This document shows, in pieces, positions 40,950 to 48,997 of a DNA stretch of 64,000 bases (position 1 is its first letter; every line of letters starts with the position of its first letter). Under the pieces are notes generated by a model. That model had not been told where the DNA came from. It saw only the letters and a list, made by a program, of their open reading frames with translations, and ran no database searches. The DNA is from Simiduia curdlanivorans (GTDB lineage: Bacteria > Pseudomonadota > Gammaproteobacteria > Pseudomonadales > Cellvibrionaceae): the NCBI RefSeq assembly GCF_030409605.1, contig NZ_JAUFQG010000004.1:1483501-1547500 (forward strand), read 5' to 3'. The position numbers and the translations under genes are program-made.

Positions 40950-41837
40950 ATGGCCATTAATATTCTGCTAACGGACACTTCCTCCCCTTTAGGTATTGGC
41001 CTGAGAAATAAGTTCGAGTCCACAACATTTCGTTTTGTTGCCGAGCATCCAGCCGAGCTGAGTTGGCGCGATGAGTCGCAAGTGCGCGAATACCTAGCCG
41101 AAGTCAAACCGCATCTCGTGCTTAACACCATCGGCTGGGGCGAGGGCACGGCGATTAAGCCCGATTTGTTAGCCGACGGCGCCGAGTGTTTGGGTCGGTG
41201 TTTGGCCGGATCGTCGGCCTCGGTGTTACACCTGTCGAGCTACCGGATTTTTCATGGCGAGGGCAAGGTCAGCCACACCGAGGCGGATGTGCCGAAGGCG
41301 GCAAGCGATTTGTCCAAGGCTTTCGCCCAGGCTGAGTCTGCGATCTTGGGCGCGCTTCCCTCGTCTTTGGTGTTGCGTTCGAGCTGGGTGCTGTCCACCG
41401 AGGGCGGCAGTTTGCTGGCTCGGTTGCTGGCCGATTTTGAAGCCGGTCGGTCGACAGTTATCAGCGAGCATTGGCGCGGTACGCCGGTAATGGTTAGCGA
41501 TGTGGTGCGCGCGGTATACGCGGTTACCCAGCAAATTATTTACGGTGCCAACAACTGGGGCGTGATGCATTTCGGCAGCAGCGATGTGTGTTCTGAGTCG
41601 GTATTTGCTCACAAGATTCAAGACATGGTGCAAGCGGAGACCGGACGGCTGTTGCAGTTGGAGGCCATTGAAACGGAAACCGACAACAGTGCCGTGTTAG
41701 AGGTTAGGCGTTTGCGCGATTGCTTTGGATTGCAGCCGAGAAGCTGGCGCCAAGGCTTGCGCCCCGCTGTGCGGCGCTGGTTAGATCGGCGCGGCTTGCT
41801 CGCCGAAGTGGATTCTGCGGTGGTGGAAAATGACTAG
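40950..41837 (+). CDS. RmlD-like sugar-nucleotide-binding (extended SDR) protein
   Basis: 295 residues. The N-terminal strand INILLTDTSSPLGIGL and the block VLHLSSYRIFHGEGKVSHTE resemble RmlD (dTDP-4-dehydrorhamnose reductase). Unlike true RmlD, the glycine-rich NAD(P) loop is degenerate and the catalytic YxxxK is not evident: LSKAFAQAE stands in the usual place. It may be an inactive or altered paralogue. The C-terminus has the family's short basic helix region (SWRQGLRPAVRRWL). It faces away from prsK and converges on fabB, with a bidirectional terminator between. Confidence 0.7.
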   Translation: MAINILLTDTSSPLGIGLRNKFESTTFRFVAEHPAELSWRDESQVREYLAEVKPHLVLNTIGWGEGTAIKPDLLADGAECLGRCLAGSSASVLHLSSYRIFHGEGKVSHTEADVPKAASDLSKAFAQAESAILGALPSSLVLRSSWVLSTEGGSLLARLLADFEAGRSTVISEHWRGTPVMVSDVVRAVYAVTQQIIYGANNWGVMHFGSSDVCSESVFAHKIQDMVQAETGRLLQLEAIETETDNSAVLEVRRLRDCFGLQPRSWRQGLRPAVRRWLDRRGLLAEVDSAVVEND

Positions 41838-41920
41838 GCTGCGCTGGGTTACTTAGCTGTTGGTTTTAGGTGTTGAGCTTAGATGTTCAGCTAAATGTTA
41901 ATAATTAGATTTTCGAGCAT

Positions 41921-41948
41921 AAAAAAACCCGCTGCTGCGGGTGTTTTT
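41921..41948. terminator. Bidirectional intrinsic terminator
   Basis: A run of A residues, the stem ACCCGC - TGCT - GCGGGT (41927-41942) and a T-rich tail form a hairpin usable in both directions. It lies between the converging RmlD-like gene and fabB. Confidence 0.8.
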
Positions 41949-41964
41949 ATGTAGCGGGTATTGC

Positions 41965-43176
41965 TTAGTCTAGCTTTTCGAACACGAGGCAGGCATTGGT
42001 GCCGCCGAAGCCGAAGCTGTTCGACATGGCGCGCTTAATAGCCACTTCTTTGCGCTCGGTTAAAATGTTTAAGCCCTTGGCCGCTTCATCTAGGGCCGCG
42101 ATATTGGCGCTGGCGCACAAAAATTTGTTTTCCATCATCAACAAGCAGTAGATGGCTTCTTGAACACCGGTGGCGCCTAATGAGTGACCGGTGAGGGATT
42201 TGGTCGAGCTGATGGCTGGTGACTTGTCGCCGAACACGGCTTGAATCGCGCCCAGCTCGGCCATGTCGCCCACGGGGGTGGAGGTGCCGTGCGAGTTGAT
42301 GTAGTCGATGTCGCCATTGACAGTAGACATGGCCATCTTCATGCAGCGCTGCGCGCCTTCGCCCGAGGGCGCAACCATGTCGTAGCCGTCAGACGTGGCG
42401 CCGTAGCCAACCAGTTCTGCGTAAATTTTCGCGCCGCGGGCTTTCGCGTGCTCGTATTCTTCTAGCACCAAGCAACCACCGCCACCGGCTATCACAAAGC
42501 CATCGCGCTCGGCGTCGTAGGCGCGCGAGGCTTGCTGTGGGGTTTCGTTGTACTTGGTAGACAAGGCGCCCATGGCATCGAACAGCGCGGTTAAGGTCCA
42601 GTGCTCTTCTTCGCCGCCGCCAGCAAAGACGATGTCTTGTTTGCCCATCTGAATCAATTCCATCGCATTGCCAATGCAGTGTGCGCTGGTGGCGCAGGCA
42701 GAGGAGATGGAGTAGTTGTAGCCTTTGATTTTGAACGGCGTGGCCAAGCAAGCCGATACCGTCGAACCCATGGTTTGGGTGACGCGGTAGGGGCCAACGC
42801 GCTTGATGCCTTTCTCGCGGGCAATGTCGGCGGATTCAACTAAATTGGCCGACGAGGCGCCACCAGAGCCCATGATCAGGCCAGTGCGCTCGTTCGATAC
42901 CTGCTCTTCGCTCAGCTTGGCGTCTTCGATCGCCTGCTTCATGGCCACGTAGGAGTAGCCGGCAGCATCGCCCATGAAGCGCAAGGTTTTGCGGTCTATG
43001 TGTTCTTTCAGGTCTATATCAACAACGCCAGCCACTTGGCTGCGAAAGCCCATGTCCGCATATTCTTGCTTGAAGCGAATGCCTGAACGGCCTTCGCGCA
43101 GAGCCTCGACAACGGATGCTTTGTCAGTTCCGATGCAGGAAGTGATGCCTAAGCCGGTAACTACTACGCGTTTCAT
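41965..43176 (-). CDS. fabB: 3-oxoacyl-ACP synthase I (FabB)
   Basis: 403 residues from ATG 43176, which follows AGAGGT; the open frame extends 21 codons upstream but without family similarity. The Cys-His-His triad of beta-ketoacyl synthases is present: Cys161 in SSACATS, His in NSHGTSTPVGD and His in LTGHSLGATG. FabB elongates saturated and, critically, cis-unsaturated acyl-ACP in fatty acid synthesis in the cytoplasm. It lies 119 bp downstream of fabA, the partner that introduces the cis double bond, as in pseudomonads. Shared transcription from the fabA promoter is likely. Confidence 0.95.
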   Translation of the reverse strand: MKRVVVTGLGITSCIGTDKASVVEALREGRSGIRFKQEYADMGFRSQVAGVVDIDLKEHIDRKTLRFMGDAAGYSYVAMKQAIEDAKLSEEQVSNERTGLIMGSGGASSANLVESADIAREKGIKRVGPYRVTQTMGSTVSACLATPFKIKGYNYSISSACATSAHCIGNAMELIQMGKQDIVFAGGGEEEHWTLTALFDAMGALSTKYNETPQQASRAYDAERDGFVIAGGGGCLVLEEYEHAKARGAKIYAELVGYGATSDGYDMVAPSGEGAQRCMKMAMSTVNGDIDYINSHGTSTPVGDMAELGAIQAVFGDKSPAISSTKSLTGHSLGATGVQEAIYCLLMMENKFLCASANIAALDEAAKGLNILTERKEVAIKRAMSNSFGFGGTNACLVFEKLD

Positions 43177-43295
43177 AAGTGACCTCTGATTGAAGTTAGG
43201 TCGAGCCTCGTCGAAAGGTGCGAGCGCTCGATCTGGCAATTATCGCACAAGAGTGCGATAGCTGCTTTTTGGATTGCCAATGCAAATGGATATTA

Positions 43296-43820
43296 TTAGA
43301 AGGCGTCTGTGTTGCCAAATAAGCCGACGCGTAGGTCTTTGGCGAAATAAATGTCTTTGCCGTCAACGGATACGCGACCATCGGCGATGCCCATGATCAG
43401 TTTGCGCTCGATCACGCGCTTTAAGTTAATGTGGTAGGTGACTTTCTTCGCCGTGGGTAGAATCTGGCCGGTAAATTTCACTTCACCTGAGCCCAGCGCA
43501 CGTCCGCGACCGGGGTTGCCTTTCCAGGCGAGGAAGAAGCCCACTAGCTGCCACATGGCATCTAAGCCGAGGCAGCCTGGCATGACCGGGTCGCCGGGGA
43601 AGTGGCAGTCGAAAAACCAGAGGTCTGGATTGATATCCAGCTCGGCGACAATTTCACCTTTACCAAACTCACCACCTTCGGCCGCGATATGCACGATGCG
43701 GTCGAGCATCAGCATGTTGGGAATGGGTAGTTGGGCGTTGCCCGGGCCAAACATGCGGCCATGGCCACACTCGAGTAAATCGTCGCGTGTGTAGGCATTC
43801 TTTCTGTCAGCAGGGATCAT
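43296..43820 (-). CDS. fabA: 3-hydroxydecanoyl-ACP dehydratase/isomerase (FabA)
   Basis: 174 residues from ATG 43820, preceded by AAAGGCG; the frame continues upstream but this is the family length. Catalytic His73 in FFDCHFPGDPVMPG and Asp87 in GLDAMWQ match the E. coli residues His70 and Asp84. The enzyme dehydrates 3-hydroxydecanoyl-ACP and isomerises the product to the cis-3 form, the entry point of anaerobic unsaturated fatty acid synthesis. FabB downstream uses the product. A sigma-70 promoter and a dyad lie just upstream. Confidence 0.96.
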   Translation of the reverse strand: MIPADRKNAYTRDDLLECGHGRMFGPGNAQLPIPNMLMLDRIVHIAAEGGEFGKGEIVAELDINPDLWFFDCHFPGDPVMPGCLGLDAMWQLVGFFLAWKGNPGRGRALGSGEVKFTGQILPTAKKVTYHINLKRVIERKLIMGIADGRVSVDGKDIYFAKDLRVGLFGNTDAF

Positions 43821-43870
43821 ATATCGCCTTTCTTCGTGGTGGGGCCAAAGCCCAGTCTGCAAAGCCCGCC

Positions 43871-43898
43871 ATTCTACCGGCTGAGGAGTGGTTGTCTA
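43871..43898 (-). promoter_or_regulatory. Probable sigma-70 promoter of fabA-fabB
   Basis: Minus strand: TAGACA, 16-bp spacer, TAGAAT, differing from consensus at one position in each box. It ends about 50 bp upstream of the fabA ATG. Its -35 end overlaps the dyad at 43897-43915. Confidence 0.55.
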
Positions 43899-43915
43899 GC
43901 CTAGATCTTAGGCTA
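43897..43915. promoter_or_regulatory. Dyad overlapping the fabA promoter -35
   Basis: TAGCCTA (43897-43903) and TAGGCTA (43909-43915) are perfect reverse complements around GATCT. The position at the upstream edge of the fabAB promoter suits an activator or repressor of unsaturated fatty acid synthesis, but it also falls just after the ispB stop. It is not the E. coli FabR sequence. Role unproven. Confidence 0.4.
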
Positions 43916-43924
43916 AACAGCGGG

Positions 43925-44887
43925 TCAATGGTCGCGGGCTACGCTGAAATTGGCCAGATCGACCAAGGCCTGTTTATAGCTGGAGTCGGGTAAAACAGCC
44001 AGCTTGGCTATCGCTTGTTGGGCTTGATGCTTGGCTGCATCTAGGGTGTAGGTGGAGCCGCCGGTGGCTTTTACCACGGCCAGTACTTGGCCGAGCAGGC
44101 TGGCGTCGCTGCTGCGGATAGCCTGCGCGATCAGCGCTTTTTGCTCTGCGTCACCGAGAGCCATAGCGCGCAATAGCGGCAGTGTGGGTTTGCCTTCGGC
44201 TAAGTCGTCGCCGACGTTTTTGCCCAGTGTGGCGGCATCGCCTTCGTAATCTAGGGCGTCATCGACCAGTTGGAAGGCTAGGCCTAGGTGATAGCCATAG
44301 GCTCTTAGTTGTTCTTGAGTGTCTTTCGGTGCGCCGGCGAGTAGTGCTGCTGATTCACAGGCAGCTTCGAATAGTGCCGCAGTCTTTTTGTGAATGACGG
44401 TGTAGTAGTCGGCTTCGCTAATGTCTGGGTTTTTGGCATTGACCAGCTGCTGCACTTCCCCTTCGGAAATGACGTTGGTGGTATTGGCAAGGATGTTCAT
44501 GATTTCCATGCGCCCGATGCCGACCATCATCTGAAAGGCGCGCGAGTAGAGGAAGTCGCCCACCAGCACCGAGGGCGCGTTGCCCCATTGGGCGTTGGCG
44601 GTGGGGCGGCCACGGCGCAGGGCCGATACATCCACCACGTCGTCGTGCAGTAGCGTGGCGGTGTGGATAAATTCGATAATGGCGGCCAGGTCGAGCCGCG
44701 CGGCTTGCTTGTAGCCCAGCGCGTTGGCGCAAAGCAGCACCAGTAGTGGGCGCAAGCGCTTGCCGCCTGCTTCTACTAAGTAGTGGCCGATATTCTCCAC
44801 CAGCCCGACATCTGAGTGCAGCTGCTTGATGATAAGTTGGTTGACCTGCTCGAAATCAGCGGCAACGGCTTTGTGGAAAGACAACAT
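43925..44887 (-). CDS. ispB: Polyprenyl (octaprenyl-type) diphosphate synthase
   Basis: 320 residues with both aspartate-rich motifs of trans-isoprenyl diphosphate synthases: HDDVVDVS (Asp82-Asp86) and VDDALDY (Asp209-Asp213). GGKRLRPLL (41-49) is the usual pyrophosphate-binding block. It makes the long isoprenoid side chain of ubiquinone by repeated addition of isopentenyl diphosphate. It is divergent from rplU-rpmA-obgE, the arrangement typical of gammaproteobacteria. Product chain length cannot be set from the sequence by eye. A sigma-70 promoter lies about 35 bp upstream. Confidence 0.93.
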   Translation of the reverse strand: MLSFHKAVAADFEQVNQLIIKQLHSDVGLVENIGHYLVEAGGKRLRPLLVLLCANALGYKQAARLDLAAIIEFIHTATLLHDDVVDVSALRRGRPTANAQWGNAPSVLVGDFLYSRAFQMMVGIGRMEIMNILANTTNVISEGEVQQLVNAKNPDISEADYYTVIHKKTAALFEAACESAALLAGAPKDTQEQLRAYGYHLGLAFQLVDDALDYEGDAATLGKNVGDDLAEGKPTLPLLRAMALGDAEQKALIAQAIRSSDASLLGQVLAVVKATGGSTYTLDAAKHQAQQAIAKLAVLPDSSYKQALVDLANFSVARDH

Positions 44888-44920
44888 AGAAGTTTCACTT
44901 TGCAGGTCTGGGCGGATCGC

Positions 44921-44949
44921 ATGCTAGGCAGGGCGAGTGGGGGTGTCAA
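44921..44949 (-). promoter_or_regulatory. Sigma-70 promoter of ispB
   Basis: Minus strand: TTGACA, a 17-bp spacer, TAGCAT. The -35 box is perfect and the spacing optimal. The start would lie close to 44914, about 27 nt before the ATG. Confidence 0.65.
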
Positions 44950-44978
44950 GGTTAGTGAAGAAGTATGACATAAGGAGG

Positions 44979-45007
44979 TTGCGGTTAGTTGGTCGATGAA
45001 GTAGAAT
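44979..45007 (+). promoter_or_regulatory. Probable sigma-70 promoter of rplU-rpmA
   Basis: TTGCGG, a 17-bp spacer and TAGAAT. The predicted start near 45014 gives a leader of about 95 nt before rplU. The -10 box is strong and the -35 box partial. Confidence 0.5.
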
Positions 45008-45108
45008 CGCGCACCCTGAAATTGCACACGACGCAAGTTGATAAAATGCAAGCCTGACAATAGGTGCGCTACTTCGTGTCGTCCAGTTTTGTGAATTGGA
45101 GCGGAAAT

Positions 45109-45420
45109 ATGTACGCAGTATTCGAAAGCGGTGGTAAGCAGCACCGTGTGATCGAGGGTGAAACCCTTAAGCTAGAAAAGATCGAAGTTGCCACTGGCGG
45201 CAAGATCGAGTTCGACAAAGTGCTATTGGTTGCCAATGGCGACAAAGTTTCTTTGGGTGAGCCTGTTGTTAAAGGCGCACTGGTTACCGCAGAAGTTGTA
45301 AGCCACGGCCGTGCTGACAAGGTAAAAATTGTTAAGTTCCGTCGTCGTAAGCACTCGATGAAGCGTCAAGGTCATCGTCAGTGGTTCACCGAAGTTAAAA
45401 TCACTAGCATCAAAGCTTAA
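45109..45420 (+). CDS. rplU: 50S ribosomal protein L21
   Basis: 103 residues from ATG 45109, which follows TTGGAGCGGAAAT; the open frame runs 15 codons further upstream without similarity. The start MYAVFESGGKQHRV and the segment KIVKFRRRKHSMKRQGHRQ are diagnostic of L21, which binds 23S rRNA in the large subunit. It is followed after 18 bp by rpmA, the universal partner. Confidence 0.97.
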   Translation: MYAVFESGGKQHRVIEGETLKLEKIEVATGGKIEFDKVLLVANGDKVSLGEPVVKGALVTAEVVSHGRADKVKIVKFRRRKHSMKRQGHRQWFTEVKITSIKA

Positions 45421-45438
45421 TTAAAGGAGTATTGACTC

Positions 45439-45699
45439 ATGGCTCACAAAAAAGCTGGCGGTAGTACCCGTAACGGTCGCGATTCCGAAAGTAAACGTCT
45501 TGGCGTAAAGCGCTTTGGCGGTCAGGTAGTATTAGCAGGTAACATCCTGGTTCGTCAGCGCGGAACTCGTTTCCACGCAGGTGAGAACGTTGGTGTTGGC
45601 AAGGATCACACCTTGTTCGCCAAGGCTACCGGTGAAGTGAAGTTTGAAGTAAAAGGCGCTAACAACCGTAAATTCGTCAGCATTATTCCTGCTGCCTAA
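45439..45699 (+). CDS. rpmA: 50S ribosomal protein L27
   Basis: 86 residues beginning MAHKKAGGSTRNGRDSESK, the highly conserved L27 N-terminus that reaches the peptidyl-transferase centre. There is no N-terminal extension of the kind cleaved in Firmicutes. AAAGGAG is well placed upstream. It is co-transcribed with rplU and followed by an intrinsic terminator before obgE. Confidence 0.97.
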   Translation: MAHKKAGGSTRNGRDSESKRLGVKRFGGQVVLAGNILVRQRGTRFHAGENVGVGKDHTLFAKATGEVKFEVKGANNRKFVSIIPAA

Positions 45700-45727
45700 T
45701 TTCGGCGTATAGCTCTTGGTTTTACGG

Positions 45728-45757
45728 AAAGCCCTGTCGTCCGCGATGGGGCTTTTT
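45728..45757 (+). terminator. Intrinsic terminator after rpmA
   Basis: AAAGCCC (from 45728) pairs with GGGCTTT around a TGTCG/CGATG inner stem with two mismatches, followed by a T-run. It lies between rpmA and obgE and may be partial, allowing some read-through. Confidence 0.75.
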
Positions 45758-45827
45758 GCGTTTTAGTCTTTATGTAATTTTTCAGCTGTAGGCTGGCAAA
45801 TACCGCCCATTGCGGCAGGAGTAACGT

Positions 45828-47042
45828 GTGAAGTTTGTTGATGAGGCGCCCATTTTTGTAGCCGCCGGTAAGGGTGGTAACGGCTGTCTGAGCTTTCGCC
45901 GTGAAAAATTTGTCGAAAACGGTGGCCCAGATGGCGGCGACGGCGGCGATGGCGGCAGTGTGTATTTGGAGGGCGATGCTAGCCTCAATACCTTGATCGA
46001 CTATCGCTACCAGCCCAAATATCGCGCCGCCGATGGCGAGAAAGGTCGCCCGGCTCAGTGCACGGGGGCTAAAGGTGACGACGTTATTTTAAAGGTGCCG
46101 GTGGGCACCACGATTATCGATGCCGAAACCAACGAAATTTTGGGCGACATCAAGGCCGCTGGCGAGCAGTTGATGGTGGCGCACGGTGGTTGGCACGGCC
46201 TAGGTAATTTGCGCTTTAAGAGCTCAACGAACCGCGCGCCGCGCAAGACCACGCACGGCAGCGAGGGCCAGCAGCGCACCTTGAAGCTGGAGTTAAAAGT
46301 GCTGGCCGATGTGGGCTTGCTGGGGCTGCCCAATGCGGGCAAGTCGACCTTTATTCGCGCGGTTAGCTCGGCCAAGCCGAAGGTGGCTAACTATCCGTTT
46401 ACCACGCTGGTGCCGAACCTAGGTGTGGTAAAGGTGCAGGCGCACCGCAGTTTTGTGGTGGCGGATTTACCCGGTTTAATTGAGGGCGCCTCTGAGGGTG
46501 CCGGCTTGGGTATTCGTTTTTTGAAGCACTTAACCCGTTGCCGGGTACTGTTGCACCTTGTGGATATGGCGCCTTTTGATGAGTCTAACCCCACAGAAAA
46601 TGCACTGGCTATTGCCAAAGAGCTAGATGCCTTTAGCCCTACACTAGCTGAGCGCGAGCGCTGGCTGGTGCTTAATAAGGCCGATTTGCTGCCCGAGGAA
46701 GAGTTCAATGCCCGTTGCGATGAGCTCATTGAGGCGATGGATTGGCAGGGCCCGGTATTTAAAATTGCCGGTATTAATCAGCAGGGCACTGAAGAATTAG
46801 CGGGCCGCTTGATGGATCACTTGGAAGCTGTTTGGGAGGCTGAAGAGGAAGATCCCGATAAGGCTGAGGCCGAGCTTCAAGCGCAGGAGCAAATGCAGCG
46901 CGAGGCGCGCGAGCGCATTGCCGAATTGCGCGAGCGCTACCACGCACGCAAGGCCGAGCGCAAAGCGGCGGGCGAAGATGGTGGCGATGACGACGATTGG
47001 AATGAAGATGACTACGACGTCGAGTTTGTCTATGAGCCCTAG
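45828..47042 (+). CDS. obgE: GTPase ObgE/CgtA
   Basis: 404 residues, starting at GTG 45828 behind AGGAG. The Obg fold is at residues 1-158 (KFVDEAPIFVAAGKGGNGCLSF, then glycine-rich GGPDGGDGGDGGSVY, quoted in parts). The GTPase domain (about 159-335) has GLPNAGKSTFI (G1), DLPGLIEGA (G3) and NKADLL (G4). The C-terminus is a long charged helix ending in an acidic tail (DDDDWNEDD), longer than in E. coli but common in pseudomonad relatives. It associates with the 50S subunit and links ribosome assembly to growth state. Confidence 0.96.
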   Translation: MKFVDEAPIFVAAGKGGNGCLSFRREKFVENGGPDGGDGGDGGSVYLEGDASLNTLIDYRYQPKYRAADGEKGRPAQCTGAKGDDVILKVPVGTTIIDAETNEILGDIKAAGEQLMVAHGGWHGLGNLRFKSSTNRAPRKTTHGSEGQQRTLKLELKVLADVGLLGLPNAGKSTFIRAVSSAKPKVANYPFTTLVPNLGVVKVQAHRSFVVADLPGLIEGASEGAGLGIRFLKHLTRCRVLLHLVDMAPFDESNPTENALAIAKELDAFSPTLAERERWLVLNKADLLPEEEFNARCDELIEAMDWQGPVFKIAGINQQGTEELAGRLMDHLEAVWEAEEEDPDKAEAELQAQEQMQREARERIAELRERYHARKAERKAAGEDGGDDDDWNEDDYDVEFVYEP

Positions 47043-47109
47043 CGCTTTGCGGCATAGCGCAGGAAGAATTTCGCAACGTCCATTCACAACAATATAGGGA
47101 AGGAGTTTC

Positions 47110-48246
47110 ATGGATACCAGTGGTAAACGCACTGAAATCGTCAATAAACAACGTTGGGTTGTAAAGATTGGCAGCTCGCTGTTAACCAATAATGGCCAGG
47201 GTTTAGATAGACCGGCTATTGCGGGATGGGTTGAGCAAATGGGTCGTTTACGGGCACAGGGTATCGAGCTTGTGTTGGTGTCTTCCGGTGCTGTAGCGGC
47301 CGGTATGCGGCGCCTGGGCTGGACCACACGGCCCCATGAAATGCATAAGTTGCAGGCGGCTGCCGCGGTAGGTCAGATGACCCTTGTGCATAATTACGAA
47401 AAAGAATTTCTCAAATACAACCTTCAAACCGCGCAAATTTTGTTGGTGCACGACGATCTCGCCTCGCGCGAGCGCTACCTCAATGCTCGCTCCACCATAA
47501 ACACCCTGATTGAGTTGGGTGTGGTGCCGGTGGTGAACGAAAACGACACGGTTATCACCGAAGAAATTCGCTTTGGCGACAACGATACCTTGGGCGCCTT
47601 GGTGGCCAACTTAGTGGAAGCCGACGTGCTGATTCTGCTCACTGACCAAGACGGCATGTTCGACGCCGATCCGCGCTCCAACCCCAATGCGAAGATGCTC
47701 AACCGCTTGCCTGCCTCAGACGAGCGTTTAGATGCCATGGCCGGCGACGGCGGTGCTTTGGGTCGTGGTGGCATGGTGACCAAGGTGCGGGCGGCGCGTT
47801 TGGCGGCGCGCTCGGGCACGCATACCGTGATTGTGGGTGGGCGTATCGATAATGTGATCGACCGTCTATCGAAAGGTGAGGAATTGGGCACGCTTTTATT
47901 GGCCGATGAGGAGCCGAAAACGGCGCGTAAGAATTGGCTGGCCGGGCACCTGCAGACCTGTGGCGAATACATCATCGACGATGGCGCAGCCCATAGTTTG
48001 CGCACTCAGGGTTCCAGTTTGCTGCCGGTGGGCGTGACGGGGGTGTTTGGCACCTTCAACCGGGGCGACATGGTGCTGTGCTTGGATTCCGAGGGCAACG
48101 AGGTGGCGCGCGGTTTGTCGAACTACAGCGCCCTCGACTCGCGTCGCATTGCGGGCCTGCCCAGCGACGAAATTGAAGGCGTATTGGGTTATGTGGATCA
48201 GGTGGAGCTTATTCACCGAGATAACTTGGTGTTAAGTTTGATTTAG
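47110..48246 (+). CDS. proB: Glutamate 5-kinase
   Basis: 378 residues. The amino-acid kinase domain (about 14-260) has VVKIGSSLLTN, VSSGAVAAGM, NENDTV and LTDQDGMFDADPR. The C-terminal PUA domain is at about 285-368. It phosphorylates glutamate at the gamma carboxyl, the first and feedback-controlled step of proline synthesis. AAGGAG lies upstream of the ATG. It follows obgE by 67 bp, the usual order in this group. Downstream is the heptamer repeat. Confidence 0.96.
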   Translation: MDTSGKRTEIVNKQRWVVKIGSSLLTNNGQGLDRPAIAGWVEQMGRLRAQGIELVLVSSGAVAAGMRRLGWTTRPHEMHKLQAAAAVGQMTLVHNYEKEFLKYNLQTAQILLVHDDLASRERYLNARSTINTLIELGVVPVVNENDTVITEEIRFGDNDTLGALVANLVEADVLILLTDQDGMFDADPRSNPNAKMLNRLPASDERLDAMAGDGGALGRGGMVTKVRAARLAARSGTHTVIVGGRIDNVIDRLSKGEELGTLLLADEEPKTARKNWLAGHLQTCGEYIIDDGAAHSLRTQGSSLLPVGVTGVFGTFNRGDMVLCLDSEGNEVARGLSNYSALDSRRIAGLPSDEIEGVLGYVDQVELIHRDNLVLSLI

Positions 48247-48257
48247 GGTTTGGATAA

Positions 48258-48324
48258 GCTACAGGCTACAGGCTACAGGCTACAGGCTACAGGCTACAGG
48301 CTACAGGCTACAGGCTACAGGCTA
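48258..48324. repeat. Heptamer tandem array, nine copies of GCTACAG
   Basis: Nine perfect 7-bp units (48258-48320) plus GCTA. It starts 12 bp after the proB stop. It has no coding capacity of note and no spacers, so it is not a CRISPR. Its unit resembles the reverse complement of the unit in the second array at 48425 (GCTACAG against GCTGCAA). Confidence 0.9.
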
Positions 48325-48362
48325 AAAGCGGTAAGTTGGCAGAGATGCCCCGCCTTTTTTCT

Positions 48363-48395
48363 AACAAAAAGCCTCCTTAAAGGGGGCTTTTTGTT
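48363..48395 (+). terminator. Long intrinsic terminator after proB
   Basis: AACAAAAAGCCTCC and GGGGGCTTTTTGTT pair with a single mismatch around a short loop, with T-rich and A-rich flanks that allow bidirectional use. It sits between the two heptamer arrays. Confidence 0.85.
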
Positions 48396-48424
48396 GCCTT
48401 AGATAAAGTGGGAGGCCACACTTT

Positions 48425-48493
48425 TTGCAGCTTGCAGCTTGCAGCTTGCAGCTTGCAGCTTGCAGCTTGCAGCTTGCAGCTTGCAGCTTGCAG
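48425..48493. repeat. Heptamer tandem array, nine copies of TTGCAGC
   Basis: Nine perfect 7-bp units (48425-48487) plus TTGCAG. It lies between the proB terminator and the rpsT terminator. It is the same unit length and copy number as the array at 48258, with a related unit in the opposite sense. Confidence 0.9.
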
Positions 48494-48522
48494 GGTCCGG
48501 CCGTCCGGCTTGGTTCAGGCAT

Positions 48523-48550
48523 AAAAAAACCGGCTTGCGCCGGCTTTTTT
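48523..48550 (-). terminator. Intrinsic terminator of rpsT
   Basis: CCGGC - TTGC - GCCGG flanked by a run of seven A residues on one side and six T on the other. It is placed 24 bp after the rpsT stop on the minus strand and is also usable from the proB side. Confidence 0.85.
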
Positions 48551-48573
48551 AGATCATCACAAAAACGTTCAAA

Positions 48574-48840
48574 TTAAGCAGCGAGTGCTTTGATTTGCGC
48601 GTTTAAGCGGCTCTTATGACGAGCTGCTTTGTTCTTGTGAATGATGCCCTTGTCCGCAATGCGGTCAAGAACAGGTACAGCTGCGGCAAAAGCCGTGGTA
48701 GCTGCAGCGTGATCACCAGCTTTGATCGCTGAGAGCACTTTTTTCAAATATGTGCGCGTCATGGAGCGCAGGCTGGCGTTGTGCTTACGAGCCTTCTCGT
48801 TCTGACGAGCACGTTTTTTAGCTTGGGGTGAATTAGCCAC
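48574..48840 (-). CDS. rpsT: 30S ribosomal protein S20
   Basis: 88 residues from GTG 48840: the product starts (M)ANSPQAKKRARQNEKARKHN, the family consensus, and AGGAG lies seven bases upstream of the GTG. The frame continues ten codons further without similarity. It is lysine- and arginine-rich and binds 16S rRNA early in small-subunit assembly. The weak GTG start is usual for rpsT (E. coli uses UUG), where it allows autoregulation. It is a single-gene unit with its own promoter and terminator. Confidence 0.96.
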   Translation of the reverse strand: MANSPQAKKRARQNEKARKHNASLRSMTRTYLKKVLSAIKAGDHAAATTAFAAAVPVLDRIADKGIIHKNKAARHKSRLNAQIKALAA

Positions 48841-48884
48841 CGTATTGCTCCTGTGAATAACTTGGTACAAATCTAGGACGCGAC

Positions 48885-48912
48885 ATTATGCTCATTTTCA
48901 AAATGATGTCAA
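48885..48912 (-). promoter_or_regulatory. Strong sigma-70 promoter of rpsT
   Basis: Minus strand: TTGACA, a 16-bp spacer, CATAAT. Eleven of twelve box positions match consensus. The start near 48878 gives a leader of about 38 nt. Confidence 0.8.
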
Positions 48913-48997
48913 CATCGATTTGGCTTTTGGCGTTTTGATCAACCCGGCACTAGGCTTAGTTGGTTGGTGATATTAATCAGATGGGTGGTAGTTGTTG

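Noticed and set aside
46774..47327. Long leftward frames opposite the obgE tail and proB
   Set aside because: Mirror frames of the repetitive charged obgE C-terminus and proB; no family features.
48258..48493. Heptamer arrays as a CRISPR
   Set aside because: The units are 7 bp and directly adjacent with no spacers, and no cas genes are nearby.
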